Source: Constrictibacter sp. MBR-5
GTDB lineage: Bacteria; Pseudomonadota; Alphaproteobacteria; JAJUGE01
Direction: 5' to 3'
Length of the DNA stretch: 64,000 nt
Assembly: GCF_040549485.1 (NCBI RefSeq)
Contig: NZ_JBEPTK010000009.1
Span: forward strand, 1-64,000
Of this stretch, positions 14,727 to 25,853 are shown piece after piece. The notes under the pieces were generated by a model. That model had not been told where the DNA came from and made no database searches. It saw nothing but the letters and a program-made list of their open reading frames with translations. The position numbers and the translations under genes are program-made. Positions within the stretch are counted from its first letter, which is position 1. Every line of letters starts with the position of its first letter.

Positions 14727-15227
14727 ATGACATTTCCGCCGCGCCGCGAAGATCCCGGCCCCGGCCGCGAGTCCGTCTGGGACTATCCGCGGCCGCCTCG
14801 CCTGGAGCCGGTGGCGGAAAGGCTGCAGGTCGTCTTCGCGGGTGCCGTTATCGCGGACACCTGCGCCGGGTGGCGGGTGCTGGAGACGAGCCATCCGCCG
14901 GTGTACTACATCCCGCCGGCCGACGTGCGCCAGGACCTCCTCGTCCCGGCCCCGGGGCGCAGCTGGTGCGAGTTCAAGGGCACCGCGCGCTACTGGAGCA
15001 TCGAGACGGGCGGCCGCCGCAGCGATGCCGCCGCCTGGTCCTATCCGGACCCCACGCCCGCCTTCCGCCCGATCGCGGGCTTCCTCGCCTTCTATGCCTC
15101 GCGCGTGGACGAATGCCATGTCGGCGCAGAGCGCGTGCAACCGCAGGAGGGCGACTTCTACGGCGGCTGGATCACGTCACGCATCGCCGGCCCGTTCAAG
15201 GGGGCGGCCGGCACGCGCGGCTGGTGA
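14727..15227 (+). CDS. DUF427 domain protein
   Basis: A 166-aa protein with the DUF427 fold: ERLQVVFAGAVIADTCAGWRVLETSHPPVYYIP near the start, then CEFKGTARYWSI and a final EGDFYGGWITSRI. Several aromatic and charged residues of this family (YYIP, WCEFKG) are present, as usual. The biochemical role of DUF427 is unknown. ATG 14727 has GGAG upstream; the frame could start earlier but the extra residues are arginine-rich and unlike the family. It diverges from the SDR gene. Confidence 0.87.
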   Translation: MTFPPRREDPGPGRESVWDYPRPPRLEPVAERLQVVFAGAVIADTCAGWRVLETSHPPVYYIPPADVRQDLLVPAPGRSWCEFKGTARYWSIETGGRRSDAAAWSYPDPTPAFRPIAGFLAFYASRVDECHVGAERVQPQEGDFYGGWITSRIAGPFKGAAGTRGW

Positions 15228-15294
15228 GTCCGCCGGTGGCGCGTCGCACAGTCCGCGCGCAGAATGACGCTCCGCCATTCCGCCGGAGGTTCCG

Positions 15295-15984
15295 ATGACG
15301 TTCACCCTCATCGCCCGCTGTCCCCGCACGGGTGCCTTCGGCATCGCCACCGCCACCGGCGAGATGGCGGTCGGCTCGCGCGTGCCGTTCGCCCGTGCCG
15401 GGGTCGGCGCCGTGGCCACCCAGGCGCTCACCAACCCGACCCTCGGGCCGCGCGGCCTCGACATGCTGGCCGAGGGCCGCGACGCGGAGGCGGTCCTCGC
15501 CGCGCTCGCCGCCAGCGACCCGCATATGGAGCGGCGGCAGCTGGCGGTGGTCGATGCCGCCGGCCGCTGCGCCGCGTGCACAGGGTCCGGCAACACGGAC
15601 TGGAAGGGCCACCATGTCGGCGACGGCTTCGTCGCCATGGGCAACAAGCTGGTCTCGGAACGGGTCGTCTCGGCGATGGCGGAGGCTTTCGCCGCATCCG
15701 AGGGGGCACCGCTGCCGGACCGGCTCTGCCGCGCCCTGGAAGCCGGGCGCGACGCGGGCGGCCAGCCGGACGGGCAGCAATCGGCGGCGATGCTGGTCTA
15801 CGATGACCGATCCTTCCCGGCCGTCGACCTGCGCGTCGACCGCCATATCGAGCCGGTCGGCGAACTCCGCGCGATCCTCGACGCCTACATGCCGCTCATC
15901 CCCTACTACAAGGCCCGAGCCGACGATCCGTCGGTCGGGCCCTGGAACGAGTGGCTCGCCCGGCAGCAACGCGCGGGCGCCTAG
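15295..15984 (+). CDS. DUF1028 domain protein
   Basis: A 229-aa protein. The N-terminus MTFTLIARCPRTGAFG, then SRVPFARAGVGAVATQALTNP and LAALAASDPHMERRQLAVVDA, is characteristic of DUF1028, a family with an Ntn-hydrolase-like fold of unknown activity. NKLVSERVVSAMAEAF and GGQPDGQQSAAMLVYDD are also conserved. The start follows GGAGG. It lies downstream of the DUF427 gene in the same direction, with 67 bp between, and may share its transcript. Family members often sit with amidase or peptide-use genes. Confidence 0.87.
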   Translation: MTFTLIARCPRTGAFGIATATGEMAVGSRVPFARAGVGAVATQALTNPTLGPRGLDMLAEGRDAEAVLAALAASDPHMERRQLAVVDAAGRCAACTGSGNTDWKGHHVGDGFVAMGNKLVSERVVSAMAEAFAASEGAPLPDRLCRALEAGRDAGGQPDGQQSAAMLVYDDRSFPAVDLRVDRHIEPVGELRAILDAYMPLIPYYKARADDPSVGPWNEWLARQQRAGA

Positions 15985-16003
15985 TCCTCGGTACGGGTAG
16001 GGC

Positions 16004-16876
16004 TCAGTACGGCGTGTCGCCGCAGATCGTGATGCGGTGCATGATGCGCGTGTCGCCGGGATAGTCGTTGACCGCATAATGCTGGGTGCAGCGATTGTCC
16101 CAGAAGGCGAGCGAACCGGTCTGCCAGCGGAAGCGGCAGGTGAATTCCGGCCGGGTCGAGTGCCGCATCAGGAAGTCGATCAGCGGCTGGCTCTCCTCGG
16201 CCGTCATGCCCTCGATGCCGTGGGTGTGGCCGCCGATGTAGAGGCCCTTGCGGCCCGTCTCCGGGTGGGTGCGGATCAGCGGATGTGCAGACGTGGTCTG
16301 CACGTCGCCCGGATCCTTCACCTTCATCGAGATCTTGTCGGCGTAGAACTCTTTGCGCGACTTGCCGTCGTGACCCTTGAAGTTGTCGCCGATGTTCACG
16401 CCCTTCAGGCCCGACAACATGTTCTTCATCGTGTCCGACAGCGCCTCGTAGGCGAGGTACTGGTTGACGAACATCGTGTCGCCGCCCGCCGACGGCACCT
16501 GCTTGGCGTAGAGGATCGTGCCCATCGCCGGCTTTGGCGCGAACTGCTGGTCCGAATGCCACGACCCGCCGAAGTTCTTCTTGTCGGTCGGCAGCTTCTT
16601 GATCTCGAGGATCTCGGGATAGTCGTCCATGCCCTGCATGAAGGGATGGAAATGGATCTCGCCCCAACGCTTGGCGAAAGCCAACTGCCGGTCGGGGGTG
16701 AGCTTCTGATCGCGGGCGAAGATGACGAGATTGTCGAGCAGGGCGGAGCGGATCTCACCCAGCACCTCGTCGTCCAGCTCCTGCGACAGGTCGACACCTT
16801 CGATCTCGGCCCCGAGCGAGCCGGCGATCGGGTGGACCTCGATGTGCCGGTATTCGCGATTACGCAACGCCGTCAT
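16004..16876 (-). CDS. TauD/TfdA-family Fe(II)/2-oxoglutarate dioxygenase
   Basis: A 290-aa protein. EVHPIAGSLGAEIEGVDLSQ is the typical start. The iron ligands are His and Asp in WHSDQQF and the distal His in RIMHRITICGD; the arginine that binds 2-oxoglutarate is expected in the same final segment. Related enzymes hydroxylate taurine, phenoxyacetates or other small acids. Substrate is unknown, and no sulfonate transporter adjoins it. ATG 16876 is preferred because AGGAGGG lies about nine bases upstream; ATG 16882 would be only three bases from it. It converges on the DUF1028 gene. Confidence 0.87.
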   Translation of the reverse strand: MTALRNREYRHIEVHPIAGSLGAEIEGVDLSQELDDEVLGEIRSALLDNLVIFARDQKLTPDRQLAFAKRWGEIHFHPFMQGMDDYPEILEIKKLPTDKKNFGGSWHSDQQFAPKPAMGTILYAKQVPSAGGDTMFVNQYLAYEALSDTMKNMLSGLKGVNIGDNFKGHDGKSRKEFYADKISMKVKDPGDVQTTSAHPLIRTHPETGRKGLYIGGHTHGIEGMTAEESQPLIDFLMRHSTRPEFTCRFRWQTGSLAFWDNRCTQHYAVNDYPGDTRIMHRITICGDTPY

Positions 16877-17037
16877 GAGCATGTCCCTCCTTCGGTTGTT
16901 CCTTGGACGCTGGTCCAGGACATCGCCTTGGAGAAGCGGCCGATCCCGATGGAGCGACAGCCTAACGGCATTCCGCCGCGTTGGGTACGGCAAAAGCACG
17001 GACAAATCGCACGTCCGTCCCCCTTCCGACCGATGAT

Positions 17038-17232
17038 CTACAGCGGCACGCCGCCCTGGTCGAGGCAGGCCTGCCGCGGCATGGACCGGGAGCCCCAGCC
17101 GACGAGACTGCAGTCGACCAGATCGTAATGCTGTTCCTGCGTGTATTGCGGCTGGCCGCCGCAGCCGGCGATGGCGGTGGCGATACCGAGCATAGCCGCC
17201 AGCCCGAGGGCAGGCGGTATACACCGTTGCAT
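17038..17232 (-). CDS. small lipoprotein of unknown function
   Basis: A 64-aa protein. The N-terminus MQRCIPPALGLAAMLGIATA leads into the lipobox TAIAGC (Cys24), giving a mature peptide of about 41 residues with two further cysteines (DLVDCSLVGWG and RQACLDQGG). AAGGAGAG stands correctly before the ATG. The mature part is polar and glutamine-rich. I recognise no family. The clear ribosome site and lipobox argue for a real gene. Confidence 0.65.
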   Translation of the reverse strand: MQRCIPPALGLAAMLGIATAIAGCGGQPQYTQEQHYDLVDCSLVGWGSRSMPRQACLDQGGVPL

Positions 17233-17714
17233 GGCGCTCTCCTTGAAAACGACCGTGCAAAGCGATCTGTGCCGCCCGGCGCCCTCGCCAAGGCGCCGGT
17301 TCTACCTCGATGCGCCGCCGCAGCCCGAGGCGGCTACGCCTCGTCGCGACGCCCGGACGCGATCACGCCATCGCCAGCGGCGCACCGCCCGCCGAGCAGG
17401 CCGGCCGGTATCGGATCGAGAGCCTTCCGGAACGCGCCATGGAGCCCCTGCAGAGGCTCAGGAAAAGCCATAGCCATCGTCGGCGCCGGCGGCATTGAAG
17501 CCGGCGTGGTCGGTCGGGATTATCGTCAAGATCGGCGTCTCCCAGGCCTTCGCGGATGCGGGCTCGTCGTCGCGATCAGCCGTATTGCACTCGTTCATGC
17601 TGTCCCCCAGATCCCCGTGCGATGCCGCAAGCATGTCCGATCGACCTCGATCAGGCGACAGCCGCGCCGGTACGCGAATCCGGTCGAAGCGGGGCCGCCT
17701 CGATCCGGTAGTGG
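17233..17714. other. gene-free stretch
   Basis: This 480-bp stretch between the small lipoprotein gene and the tRNA holds only frames without ribosome sites. One of them reads through the tRNA and gives the well-known false motif GPPGFEPGT. No hairpin or repeat stands out. Confidence 0.6.
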
Positions 17715-17790
17715 TGGTGGGCCCGCCAGGATTCGAACCTGGGACAACACCGTTATGAGCGGTGCGTTCTAACCGCTGAACTACAGGCCC
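17715..17790 (-). tRNA. tRNA with CAT anticodon, probably tRNA-Ile2 (k2C)
   Basis: A 76-nt cloverleaf on the minus strand with CCA encoded. The acceptor is GGGCCTG pairing CGGGCCC (one G-T wobble). The anticodon stem-loop is CCGCTCATAACGG with anticodon CAT. The T-arm is CCAGG-TTCGAAT-CCTGG. CAT could mean Met or lysidine-modified Ile2. The GGGCC acceptor resembles alphaproteobacterial tRNA-Ile2 more than elongator Met. Confidence 0.93.
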
Positions 17791-17850
17791 TCCGGCCGGA
17801 TGACGTAGCGCCCCGTGCGCGCCGGCGCAAGTCTAAGGGTCCGAGCGGTG

Positions 17851-18033
17851 TCACCGTTCCAACCCTGCCTCATGGGTCTCGTTACCCTCCTCGCCTTCGA
17901 GCTTCAGGAAGCGGGCATCGCCGAAGCCGATCGAGATGATACCGTTGCCTTCGCCGCCGAGCAGCCAATCCCCGCCGACGTCGCTGTCCCCACCGAAACT
18001 GATCACCGAGACCAGACCATTCGTCGGCCAGAT
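17851..18033 (-). pseudogene. possible C-terminal gene remnant
   Basis: After an in-frame TAG (18036-18034) a frame reads SVISFGGDSDVGGDW, LLGGEGNGIISIGFGDARFL and KLEGEEGNETHEAGLER, then TGA at 17851. The glycine/aspartate pattern looks like real protein, perhaps a repeat-type beta-roll tail. The only start is GTG 18006 (51 aa) without a good ribosome site. It could be the end of a decayed gene. Nothing in the window matches its missing part. Confidence 0.35.
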
Positions 18034-18043
18034 CTAACCAACT

Positions 18044-18259
18044 TTAGGTGATTCGAAAGCGATATACATATTCAGATTCCTTCTGGCGCCCCCACCAGTA
18101 GCAATTTTCGCCATCATACCCATGCTCTTCGTATGTTTTCTCAATGAAATCGGTGATGAAATTGACGGCCGACTGCCGGTCCGGGAAGCGGTCGCCGACT
18201 TTGAAGTCGCTGATCTCACGCCCCTCAAGGGTGTGATTGCTCCCGATAATCGTAGGCAT
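18044..18259 (-). CDS. hypothetical 71-aa protein
   Basis: The product starts MPTIIGSNHTLEGREISDF and continues VGDRFPDRQSAVNFITDFIE, then TYEEHGYDGENCYWWGR and a basic-aromatic end. It is acidic and aromatic, with no signal or membrane segment. GGGAGGGCGGAG stands before the ATG. The GC content is clearly lower than in neighbours, so it may be acquired. I do not recognise a family. A longer frame to 18358 exists but lacks a ribosome site. Confidence 0.55.
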   Translation of the reverse strand: MPTIIGSNHTLEGREISDFKVGDRFPDRQSAVNFITDFIEKTYEEHGYDGENCYWWGRQKESEYVYRFRIT

Positions 18260-18565
18260 GCTCCGCCCTCCCTGCTCGCGATGGCGGGCCCATATCTTCC
18301 TGACCAGGCGCCGCCTTCGGAGTTGCCATGTGAGCGCAACCGGGTACCGGCAGTACACCCCTCAGAAGGGGTAGATCGAAAGTGCACTCTTAGCGAGATC
18401 GGCATTCGCGAGATATACGAGTGGGCAACATTGCCACTGTAGTTCAACACGAAGTCTGCAACGTATCTCTTACCCGCAGCCGCTTCGGCCGCTGAATTAA
18501 CCCCACCAGCGGCGGACGATTCAGCATCGCGCGGGGGATCGGCGAGTCAAAGTATTGGAGGCGTT
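18260..18565. other. gene-free, lower-GC stretch
   Basis: About 300 bp between the 71-aa gene and the GMC oxidoreductase gene. Base composition is less GC-rich than the genome. Only weak hairpins such as GCGGCC/GGCCGC near 18475-18495 were seen, and no convincing frame with a ribosome site. Confidence 0.5.
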
Positions 18566-20167
18566 TCAAAGGGGCGCGCGGGCGTCCTCCCGAATCATCG
18601 CGGCGCACTTCTCGCCGATCATGATGGTCGGCGCGTTGGTGTTGCCGGACGGCATGGCGGGGATGATCGAGGCGTCGGCGACACGCAGGCCGTCGATGCC
18701 GTGCACGCGCAGGCGCGGGTCGACCACCGCCATCGGGTCGGTGCCCATGCGGCAGGTACCGACGGGGTGGTAGACGGTGCCGCCGTTACCGCGCGCGTAG
18801 CGTTCCATGTCGTCGTCGGTCTGCACGTCCGGCCCCGGGAATGTCTCCTGCACGCAGAGCGGTGCCAGGGCCGGCATGGAGAAGATCTTGCGCGACAGGC
18901 GTATGCCGGCCCGGATGACCTCCAGGTCGTTTGGTGCCGACAGGTAGTTCGGGCGGATCGAGGCCGGGATCGACGGGTCTGGCGAGATCGCCATCACCGT
19001 GCCGCGGCTCTCCGGCCGCACTGGGCAGACCGCGATGGTCATCCCCGGCTCCTTCTCCAGCACGCCGAACACGTCGGCGGCGAAGCTGCCCGGCGCGAAG
19101 CTGAGTTGCAGGTCGGGCCCCATCAGGCCTTCGCGCGAGCGGCAGAAGAGCAGCGCATTGGTGGCGCCCAGGGTCAGCACGCCGCGCGAACCGAACGTCC
19201 ACTGCAGCACCTCGCCCACCAGACGCAGGCCGCGCGACTGCTCGTTGACCGTCACCGCCCCCTTCACCCGCTGCGAGACGCGCACGATGTAGTGGTCGTG
19301 CAGGTTCGCGCCGACGCCGGGCAGGTCGTGCACCGGCTGGACGCCGAGGCTGCCGAGATGCGCCGCCGGTCCCACGCCGGAGATCTGCAACAGGTGCGGC
19401 GAGTTGATCGTGCCGCCGGAGAGGATCACCGCGCGCGCCGCGCGCACCACCGTCTCGACGCCATCGCGCCGGAAGGCGACGCCGGTGCAGCGCCGGCCCT
19501 CGAAGATGAGCCGCGAGGCCAGCGCGCGCGTCTCGACGCGCAGGTTCGGCCGTCCCTTCGCCTCGGCCAGATAGGTGCGCGCCGTCGAGGCCCGGAAGCG
19601 CCCGCGCCGCGACATCTGGCAGAAGGACGCCCCCTCCTGGTCGCCGCTGTTGTAGTCGGGATTGTAGTCCCAGCCCGCCTGCTGCGCCGCCTCGACGAAG
19701 CGCTTCGCCAGCGGGTGGACCGTCCGATGGTCCTCCACCGTCACCGGCCCGTCGCGGCCGCGCACCGCGTCGTCCCCGGCGGCATAGCGCTCGCTGCGCC
19801 GGAAGTGCGGCAGGACCTCCTCATAGCTCCAGCCCTGGCAGCCGCGCTGCGCCCAGCCGTCATAGTCGGCCGGCTGGCCGCGCACCCAGAGCATGCCGTT
19901 GATCGAACTGGTGCCGCCCAACACGCGACCGCGCGGCCAGCGATGCGGGCGGTTGCCGGTGCCGGGCTCAGGCTCGGTCAGGTAGTTCCAGTTGACCCGC
20001 GGGTTCTGGATCAGCTTCAGGAAGCCGGCCGGAACGTGGATGAAGGGATAGGTGTCCGGCGGCCCCGCCTCCAGCAACACCACCCTGGCGCCGTCCTCGC
20101 TCAGGCGGGCGGCGACGACGCAGCCGGCGGAGCCGGCTCCCACCACCACATAGTCGGCTTCGATCAC
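18566..20167 (-). CDS. GMC-family FAD oxidoreductase (choline-dehydrogenase-like)
   Basis: A 533-aa protein. The FAD motif VVGAGSAGCVVAARLSE is at about 7-23. GMC signature 1 is GRVLGGTSSINGMLWVRG and signature 2 is GGTINSPHLLQISGVGP. The active-site histidine is in YHPVGTCRMG near the C-terminus, followed by RVADASIIPAMPSGNTNAPT. These flavoenzymes oxidise alcohols such as choline or aliphatic alcohols; substrate unknown. GTG 20167 is chosen because the FAD motif should lie near the N-terminus; an upstream GTG at 20239 adds 24 unlike residues. It follows the PiuC-like gene by 78 bp. Confidence 0.87.
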   Translation of the reverse strand: MIEADYVVVGAGSAGCVVAARLSEDGARVVLLEAGPPDTYPFIHVPAGFLKLIQNPRVNWNYLTEPEPGTGNRPHRWPRGRVLGGTSSINGMLWVRGQPADYDGWAQRGCQGWSYEEVLPHFRRSERYAAGDDAVRGRDGPVTVEDHRTVHPLAKRFVEAAQQAGWDYNPDYNSGDQEGASFCQMSRRGRFRASTARTYLAEAKGRPNLRVETRALASRLIFEGRRCTGVAFRRDGVETVVRAARAVILSGGTINSPHLLQISGVGPAAHLGSLGVQPVHDLPGVGANLHDHYIVRVSQRVKGAVTVNEQSRGLRLVGEVLQWTFGSRGVLTLGATNALLFCRSREGLMGPDLQLSFAPGSFAADVFGVLEKEPGMTIAVCPVRPESRGTVMAISPDPSIPASIRPNYLSAPNDLEVIRAGIRLSRKIFSMPALAPLCVQETFPGPDVQTDDDMERYARGNGGTVYHPVGTCRMGTDPMAVVDPRLRVHGIDGLRVADASIIPAMPSGNTNAPTIMIGEKCAAMIREDARAPL

Positions 20168-20245
20168 GGTTTTTCCCGTTTCGACGTTTCCCCTGCGATC
20201 AGGATGCGCCAGCAGGTTGCCGGGCACAACGGCGGGCACCGCCGG

Positions 20246-20929
20246 CTACAGTTCGGCCCAGGCGCGGATCAGGTTGTGATAGTGGCTGGTGACGCCCAGC
20301 ACGCCCTCGTGCGTGTCGGGCAGCGTCGCCCGCAGCGCCATGATCGACTGGTCCAGGTCGTAGAGCATCGCCCGCCTGCCGTCGTCGCGCACCATCGACT
20401 GGGTCCAGAAGAACGAGGCCCAGCGGCTGCCGCGCGTGATCTCGGCGACGGAATGCAGGCTGGAGGCCGGATAGACGACCATCGATCCGGCTGGAAGCTT
20501 CACCGCCTGCGCGCCGTAGGTGTCCTCGACCAGCAGTTCCCCGCCGTCATAGTCGTCGGGGTCGGTGAGGAAGAGCGTCGAGGACACGTCGGCGCGCAGG
20601 CGGATGCCGGTACCCGGCACCTGCCGGATGGCACCGTCCACATGGGCGTCGAACTTCATGCCGACGTCGTAGCGGTTGAACATCGGCGGCAGCACGCGCA
20701 GCGGCAGGGCCGCGGCGGTGAAGGCGGGACTGCGGCCGAGGGCCCGCAGCACCAGGTCGCCGACCTCGCGCGCCGCGTCCGAATCTTCCGGGATCTGCAG
20801 GTTGCGCTTGGCGAGAGCCGCCTGCTCCCCCGCCGTCTTGCGTCCGTCGACCCAGGCCGCCGCCTCCAGCACGCGGCGGGCATGGGCGACCTCCTCGGGC
20901 GTCAGGACGTCGGGGATCTCGACGAGCAT
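20246..20929 (-). CDS. piuC: PiuC-like Fe(II)/2-oxoglutarate PKHD hydroxylase
   Basis: A 227-aa protein, the normal length. The iron ligands are His and Asp in [10 protein letters not shown] (about 96-98) and His in [18 protein letters not shown] (about 159), with the oxoglutarate arginine in the latter. [17 protein letters not shown] is typical of PKHD-type hydroxylases. These genes (piuC/ybiX) commonly accompany catecholate siderophore receptors such as Fiu/PiuA and are iron-regulated. Here it lies 75 bp downstream of such a receptor and is probably cotranscribed. Its true substrate is unknown. Confidence 0.88.
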   Translation of the reverse strand: MLVEIPDVLTPEEVAHARRVLEAAAWVDGRKTAGEQAALAKRNLQIPEDSDAAREVGDLVLRALGRSPAFTAAALPLRVLPPMFNRYDVGMKFDAHVDGAIRQVPGTGIRLRADVSSTLFLTDPDDYDGGELLVEDTYGAQAVKLPAGSMVVYPASSLHSVAEITRGSRWASFFWTQSMVRDDGRRAMLYDLDQSIMALRATLPDTHEGVLGVTSHYHNLIRAWAEL

Positions 20930-21004
20930 GGCTCGGCTCCTGCTGGCCTCGAAGCGGGGTAGATCGGGAGAGGCCGAAGCCCCTCCCCTCTTCGGATGGC
21001 GGTG

Positions 21005-23287
21005 TCAGAAGGTCACGCCCGCGGTCAGAACGAAGGTCCGTCCGGCGGACGGGACGACCCGATTCCCCCAGACCTGATCGTAGTTCAGTTCGTCGGTCAG
21101 GTTGTAGGCGTTCAGCGCCAGCCGATAGTTGGCGTACTCGTAGGACACGAGGCCATCCCAGGAGAAGGTCTCGGGTGCGATCGAGGTATTCGCGGAGTTC
21201 AGGTAGACCTCGTCGCGATAGGTGATGCCGGTGCCGATGAGAATGCGGCCCAGATCCTTGGGAATGATCAGGTCGGACAGATCATAGGTCGTCCAGACCG
21301 AAGCCGCGTGCTTGGGCACGAACGAGATCTGGTTCCCCTCGAGGCTGTCATCCACTCTCACGGGCGCTCCCCGCCCTCCCGAGAACCCCTCGCGGATCTC
21401 CGGGTCGAGATAGGTGTAACCGGCCGTTACGATCCAGGCATCGGTGATCCGTCCACTGATGCCGATCTCGACGCCCTTCACCCGCTGCTTTTCGCCGCTG
21501 TTGGCGAGAATGTCTCCGGTGACGGGATCGTTCTGCTTGGCGTTGTCCTTATCGATGTAGAAGATCGCCCCCGAAAGGCCGAGCCGCTCGTCGAACAGGC
21601 CGATCTTGGCACCGATTTCCCACAACTCGCTCGTTTCCGGTTTGAGATCGTCGCTGCTGACCGGGTTGCCCGTCGACGAGATGAACTGGCCCTGGGGCGA
21701 ACTCGATTTCGCCCAAGACACATAGTAGGCCTGGGTATTGGTCGGCTCCCAGATCAGGCTCGCCTTCGGACTTGTCAGGTCGGACTTGTTCTCGACCGTC
21801 GTGAGGCCGTCATCGACCTTCGCGTCATAAGAATCGAAGCGGACGCCGCCGAGGACTGAAATCTCGTCGGTGAGCCACAGCCGGTCGCTGGCGAAGAAGC
21901 CGAGGTTCAGCGCGTCGGTCTCGCGATCGGCGCCTGTCCCCTTCAGGACATCGAACGGCGAATCGTTCGCCGGGTTCTCCAGGCCGGTTCCGGGACGCCC
22001 GGGACTGTAGGAGTGGCTCTGCCGCTCGTTGTTCTGCTTGAACAGGTCCGCGCCGACGACGAGCTGGTGACGGAGCGGTCCGGTGTTGAAGTTGCCGACG
22101 AGGGTAGAGACGTTCTGGGCGGCCCAGCCTTCCTGGTCATAGGGGCTCGGTCCACCGCGGCTGACGGTAGCGCCGCCGACGCCGAAATAGGCGGCGACGC
22201 ACGCCGCGTTGCAGGTCGCCTGCGTCGCCTGAAAGTAGCGGTCGTAGGTCGTGACGCGCGTATCGTTGTAGAAGGTCAGCCAGTCGGTGACTTCGTGCTC
22301 GAGCCGGGCGGTGAACATGTCCACCTGGGTCTCGTCGGTATCGCTGTCGAAGCCGTAGAAGTTGTCGCGGTCGATGCCGTACTCGGTGGATGGCTTGCCC
22401 TTGTCGATCAGGAATCCTGGGCCGCCCGTATTGGGCGTTTGCCCGAAGACCGGGATTCCATAGTCCGGCACGCGGTCGTCTTCCTGGTGGAAGTAGGACA
22501 TCGTGAACTCGGTACCGGTGCCGATGCCGAAGCCGATCGAACCGGCCACCCCCCAGCGCTCGGATTCGACCACGTCCCGGTCGGCTGCCTCCTGGTTGTG
22601 ATACATGCCGTTCAGGCGCACGGCGATGGTGTCGGTGATCATCCGGTTGACGTCGACCGTGCCGCGGCCCTGCGGCCCGCTGCCGCCGCTGATCGTCCCG
22701 GAGACGAAATTCTGCAACTTCGGCGTCTTCGACTGCGTGTTGATGGCGCCGCCGGTCGTTCCCATGCCGAAGCTCTCCGACGAGGGGCCCTTGATGACCT
22801 GCACTTCTTCGTAGTTGAAGCTGTCGCGCACATACAGGCCGAAGTCGCGCAGTCCGTCCGAATAGATGTCGCTCTGCGCGGCGAAGCCGCGGATGCGAAA
22901 CTGGTCGCCGTTGCTGGGTCCGCCCTCGCCGATCGCGATCGTCACACCGGGCACATTGCGCAGAGCCTGCTCCAGCGACGTCACGTTCTGCTCCTCTAGC
23001 ACGCGCTTCGGGACCACGTTGACGATCTGCGGCGTGTCCTGGACGGTCCCGGGAAGCCGGCCGATTCCAGTCTCCGCCTTCAGCGTGTTCGGCGGCGTTT
23101 CCGTCTCCGTCCGGCCCTCGACCGAGATCGGGGCGAGTTCGACGGCACCCGTGGTCGACGTGTCCGCCGAGGTCTGCGCCTGGGCGAGTGCCTCGCCGGC
23201 GCCGACGGCGGCGAACGACACGGCCAAGCCCGCGGTCAGGGCCTTTCGCCGCAGCGTGCGTGGATGATGAATATTGTGCTTGTTCAT
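21005..23287 (-). CDS. TonB-dependent siderophore receptor (Fiu/PiuA-like)
   Basis: A 760-aa protein. The signal peptide ends near GEALAQA. The plug has [48 protein letters not shown] and [20 protein letters not shown]. The barrel ends [14 protein letters not shown] with the usual final aromatic. The siderophore-type plug and the downstream piuC point to catecholate iron uptake. ATG 23287 is chosen because [17 protein letters not shown] begins a normal export signal. The frame stays open 61 codons further up, through the Fur boxes, which argues against those codons. Two Fur-like sites lie immediately upstream. Confidence 0.9.
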   Translation of the reverse strand: MNKHNIHHPRTLRRKALTAGLAVSFAAVGAGEALAQAQTSADTSTTGAVELAPISVEGRTETETPPNTLKAETGIGRLPGTVQDTPQIVNVVPKRVLEEQNVTSLEQALRNVPGVTIAIGEGGPSNGDQFRIRGFAAQSDIYSDGLRDFGLYVRDSFNYEEVQVIKGPSSESFGMGTTGGAINTQSKTPKLQNFVSGTISGGSGPQGRGTVDVNRMITDTIAVRLNGMYHNQEAADRDVVESERWGVAGSIGFGIGTGTEFTMSYFHQEDDRVPDYGIPVFGQTPNTGGPGFLIDKGKPSTEYGIDRDNFYGFDSDTDETQVDMFTARLEHEVTDWLTFYNDTRVTTYDRYFQATQATCNAACVAAYFGVGGATVSRGGPSPYDQEGWAAQNVSTLVGNFNTGPLRHQLVVGADLFKQNNERQSHSYSPGRPGTGLENPANDSPFDVLKGTGADRETDALNLGFFASDRLWLTDEISVLGGVRFDSYDAKVDDGLTTVENKSDLTSPKASLIWEPTNTQAYYVSWAKSSSPQGQFISSTGNPVSSDDLKPETSELWEIGAKIGLFDERLGLSGAIFYIDKDNAKQNDPVTGDILANSGEKQRVKGVEIGISGRITDAWIVTAGYTYLDPEIREGFSGGRGAPVRVDDSLEGNQISFVPKHAASVWTTYDLSDLIIPKDLGRILIGTGITYRDEVYLNSANTSIAPETFSWDGLVSYEYANYRLALNAYNLTDELNYDQVWGNRVVPSAGRTFVLTAGVTF

Positions 23288-23349
23288 TTGAGAATGACTC
23301 CCAACCGCATGGATTGGGGCCATAAAGCACATGCGAATCATTCTCCGCA
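23287..23349. promoter_or_regulatory. two Fur-like boxes before the siderophore receptor gene
   Basis: Box 1, GAGAATGACTCCC at 23290-23302, begins three bases before the start codon and would block translation initiation or early elongation. Box 2, GCGAATCATTCTC at 23333-23345, matches the perfect box before the other receptor at 12 of 13 positions. Box 2 overlaps the likely -35/-10 spacer on the minus strand (TTGCGG at 23351-23346). Confidence 0.65.
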
Positions 23350-23670
23350 ACGGGATGTCGCGCCGCAAGCCGTTGTCCGCAAACCATTCATGGGGGCTCG
23401 GGACCGGCCGAACGTTGCCGTCGGATACCGGCGGCGTCGCACATGCGCAGGGTGCGCTGCCGCCCATCACGGCTATGCGATAAGAAGTGAGCGGTCCCGC
23501 CTGTTCGTCGGTGCAGGACCACAGTCATGGGCAGGCAGCAAACAGATGAAGCGCCCGATGCCCCCTGTCAGCCGGACGCGACGTCCCGCCCGGACCGCAA
23601 CATTACAGCGCCGCAATTTTGCGATTGCCTCTCAATCACATAAGCTTTCACCAGTTAGGGGCAAAACTGC

Positions 23671-23704
23671 GACGGGGGCGAAGCCTTCCGGCTTCGCCCC
23701 CGTC
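23671..23704 (-). terminator. intrinsic terminator downstream of rpoD
   Basis: A perfect 15-bp stem (23671-23685 with 23690-23704) with a four-base loop lies 86 bp after the rpoD stop. On the minus strand GCAGTTTTGCC follows, giving a short T-run. The other direction lacks one. The rest of 23350-23670 shows no gene. Confidence 0.7.
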
Positions 23705-23790
23705 ATCATCGTCTCCGTCACCCGGCGGAGCGCGTCACGCTTCTGCGTCGAATTGCCGCACCCTCTGGCGGCCGCCCGACGCGCGGTCGC

Positions 23791-25740
<1,950 letters not shown>

Positions 25741-25853
25741 GCCGTTCCTTCCGTCAGCAATGCAGCCAGACGACACTACCGTCGCCGGCTGGTTCGAGGT
25801 TTGCAATTTTCAGGACGGGAGACCGAAGGCCGGCCGCCGCGCCCGCTCCCATT

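Noticed and set aside
17233-17714. Prophage or island attachment at the tRNA 3' end
   Set aside because: No integrase, no direct repeat of the tRNA end, and the unusual DNA lies on the other (5') side of the tRNA.
17495-17758. An 87-codon frame with GPPGFEPGT
   Set aside because: This phrase is the well-known false translation of a tRNA T-arm and 3' end; the tRNA is on the other strand at 17715-17790.
18475-18510. GGGGTTAATTCAGCGG on the minus strand, like the 5' end of a tRNA
   Set aside because: No matching acceptor, anticodon or T-arm follows; only eight bases agree with the real tRNA at 17715-17790.
18566-18591. The GMC protein end EDARAPL resembling the GRDARAP of the palindromic repeat
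   Set aside because: GMC proteins often end with a similar MIREDAR segment, and no second arm is nearby. The 12-base similarity is explained by GC-rich coding sequence.
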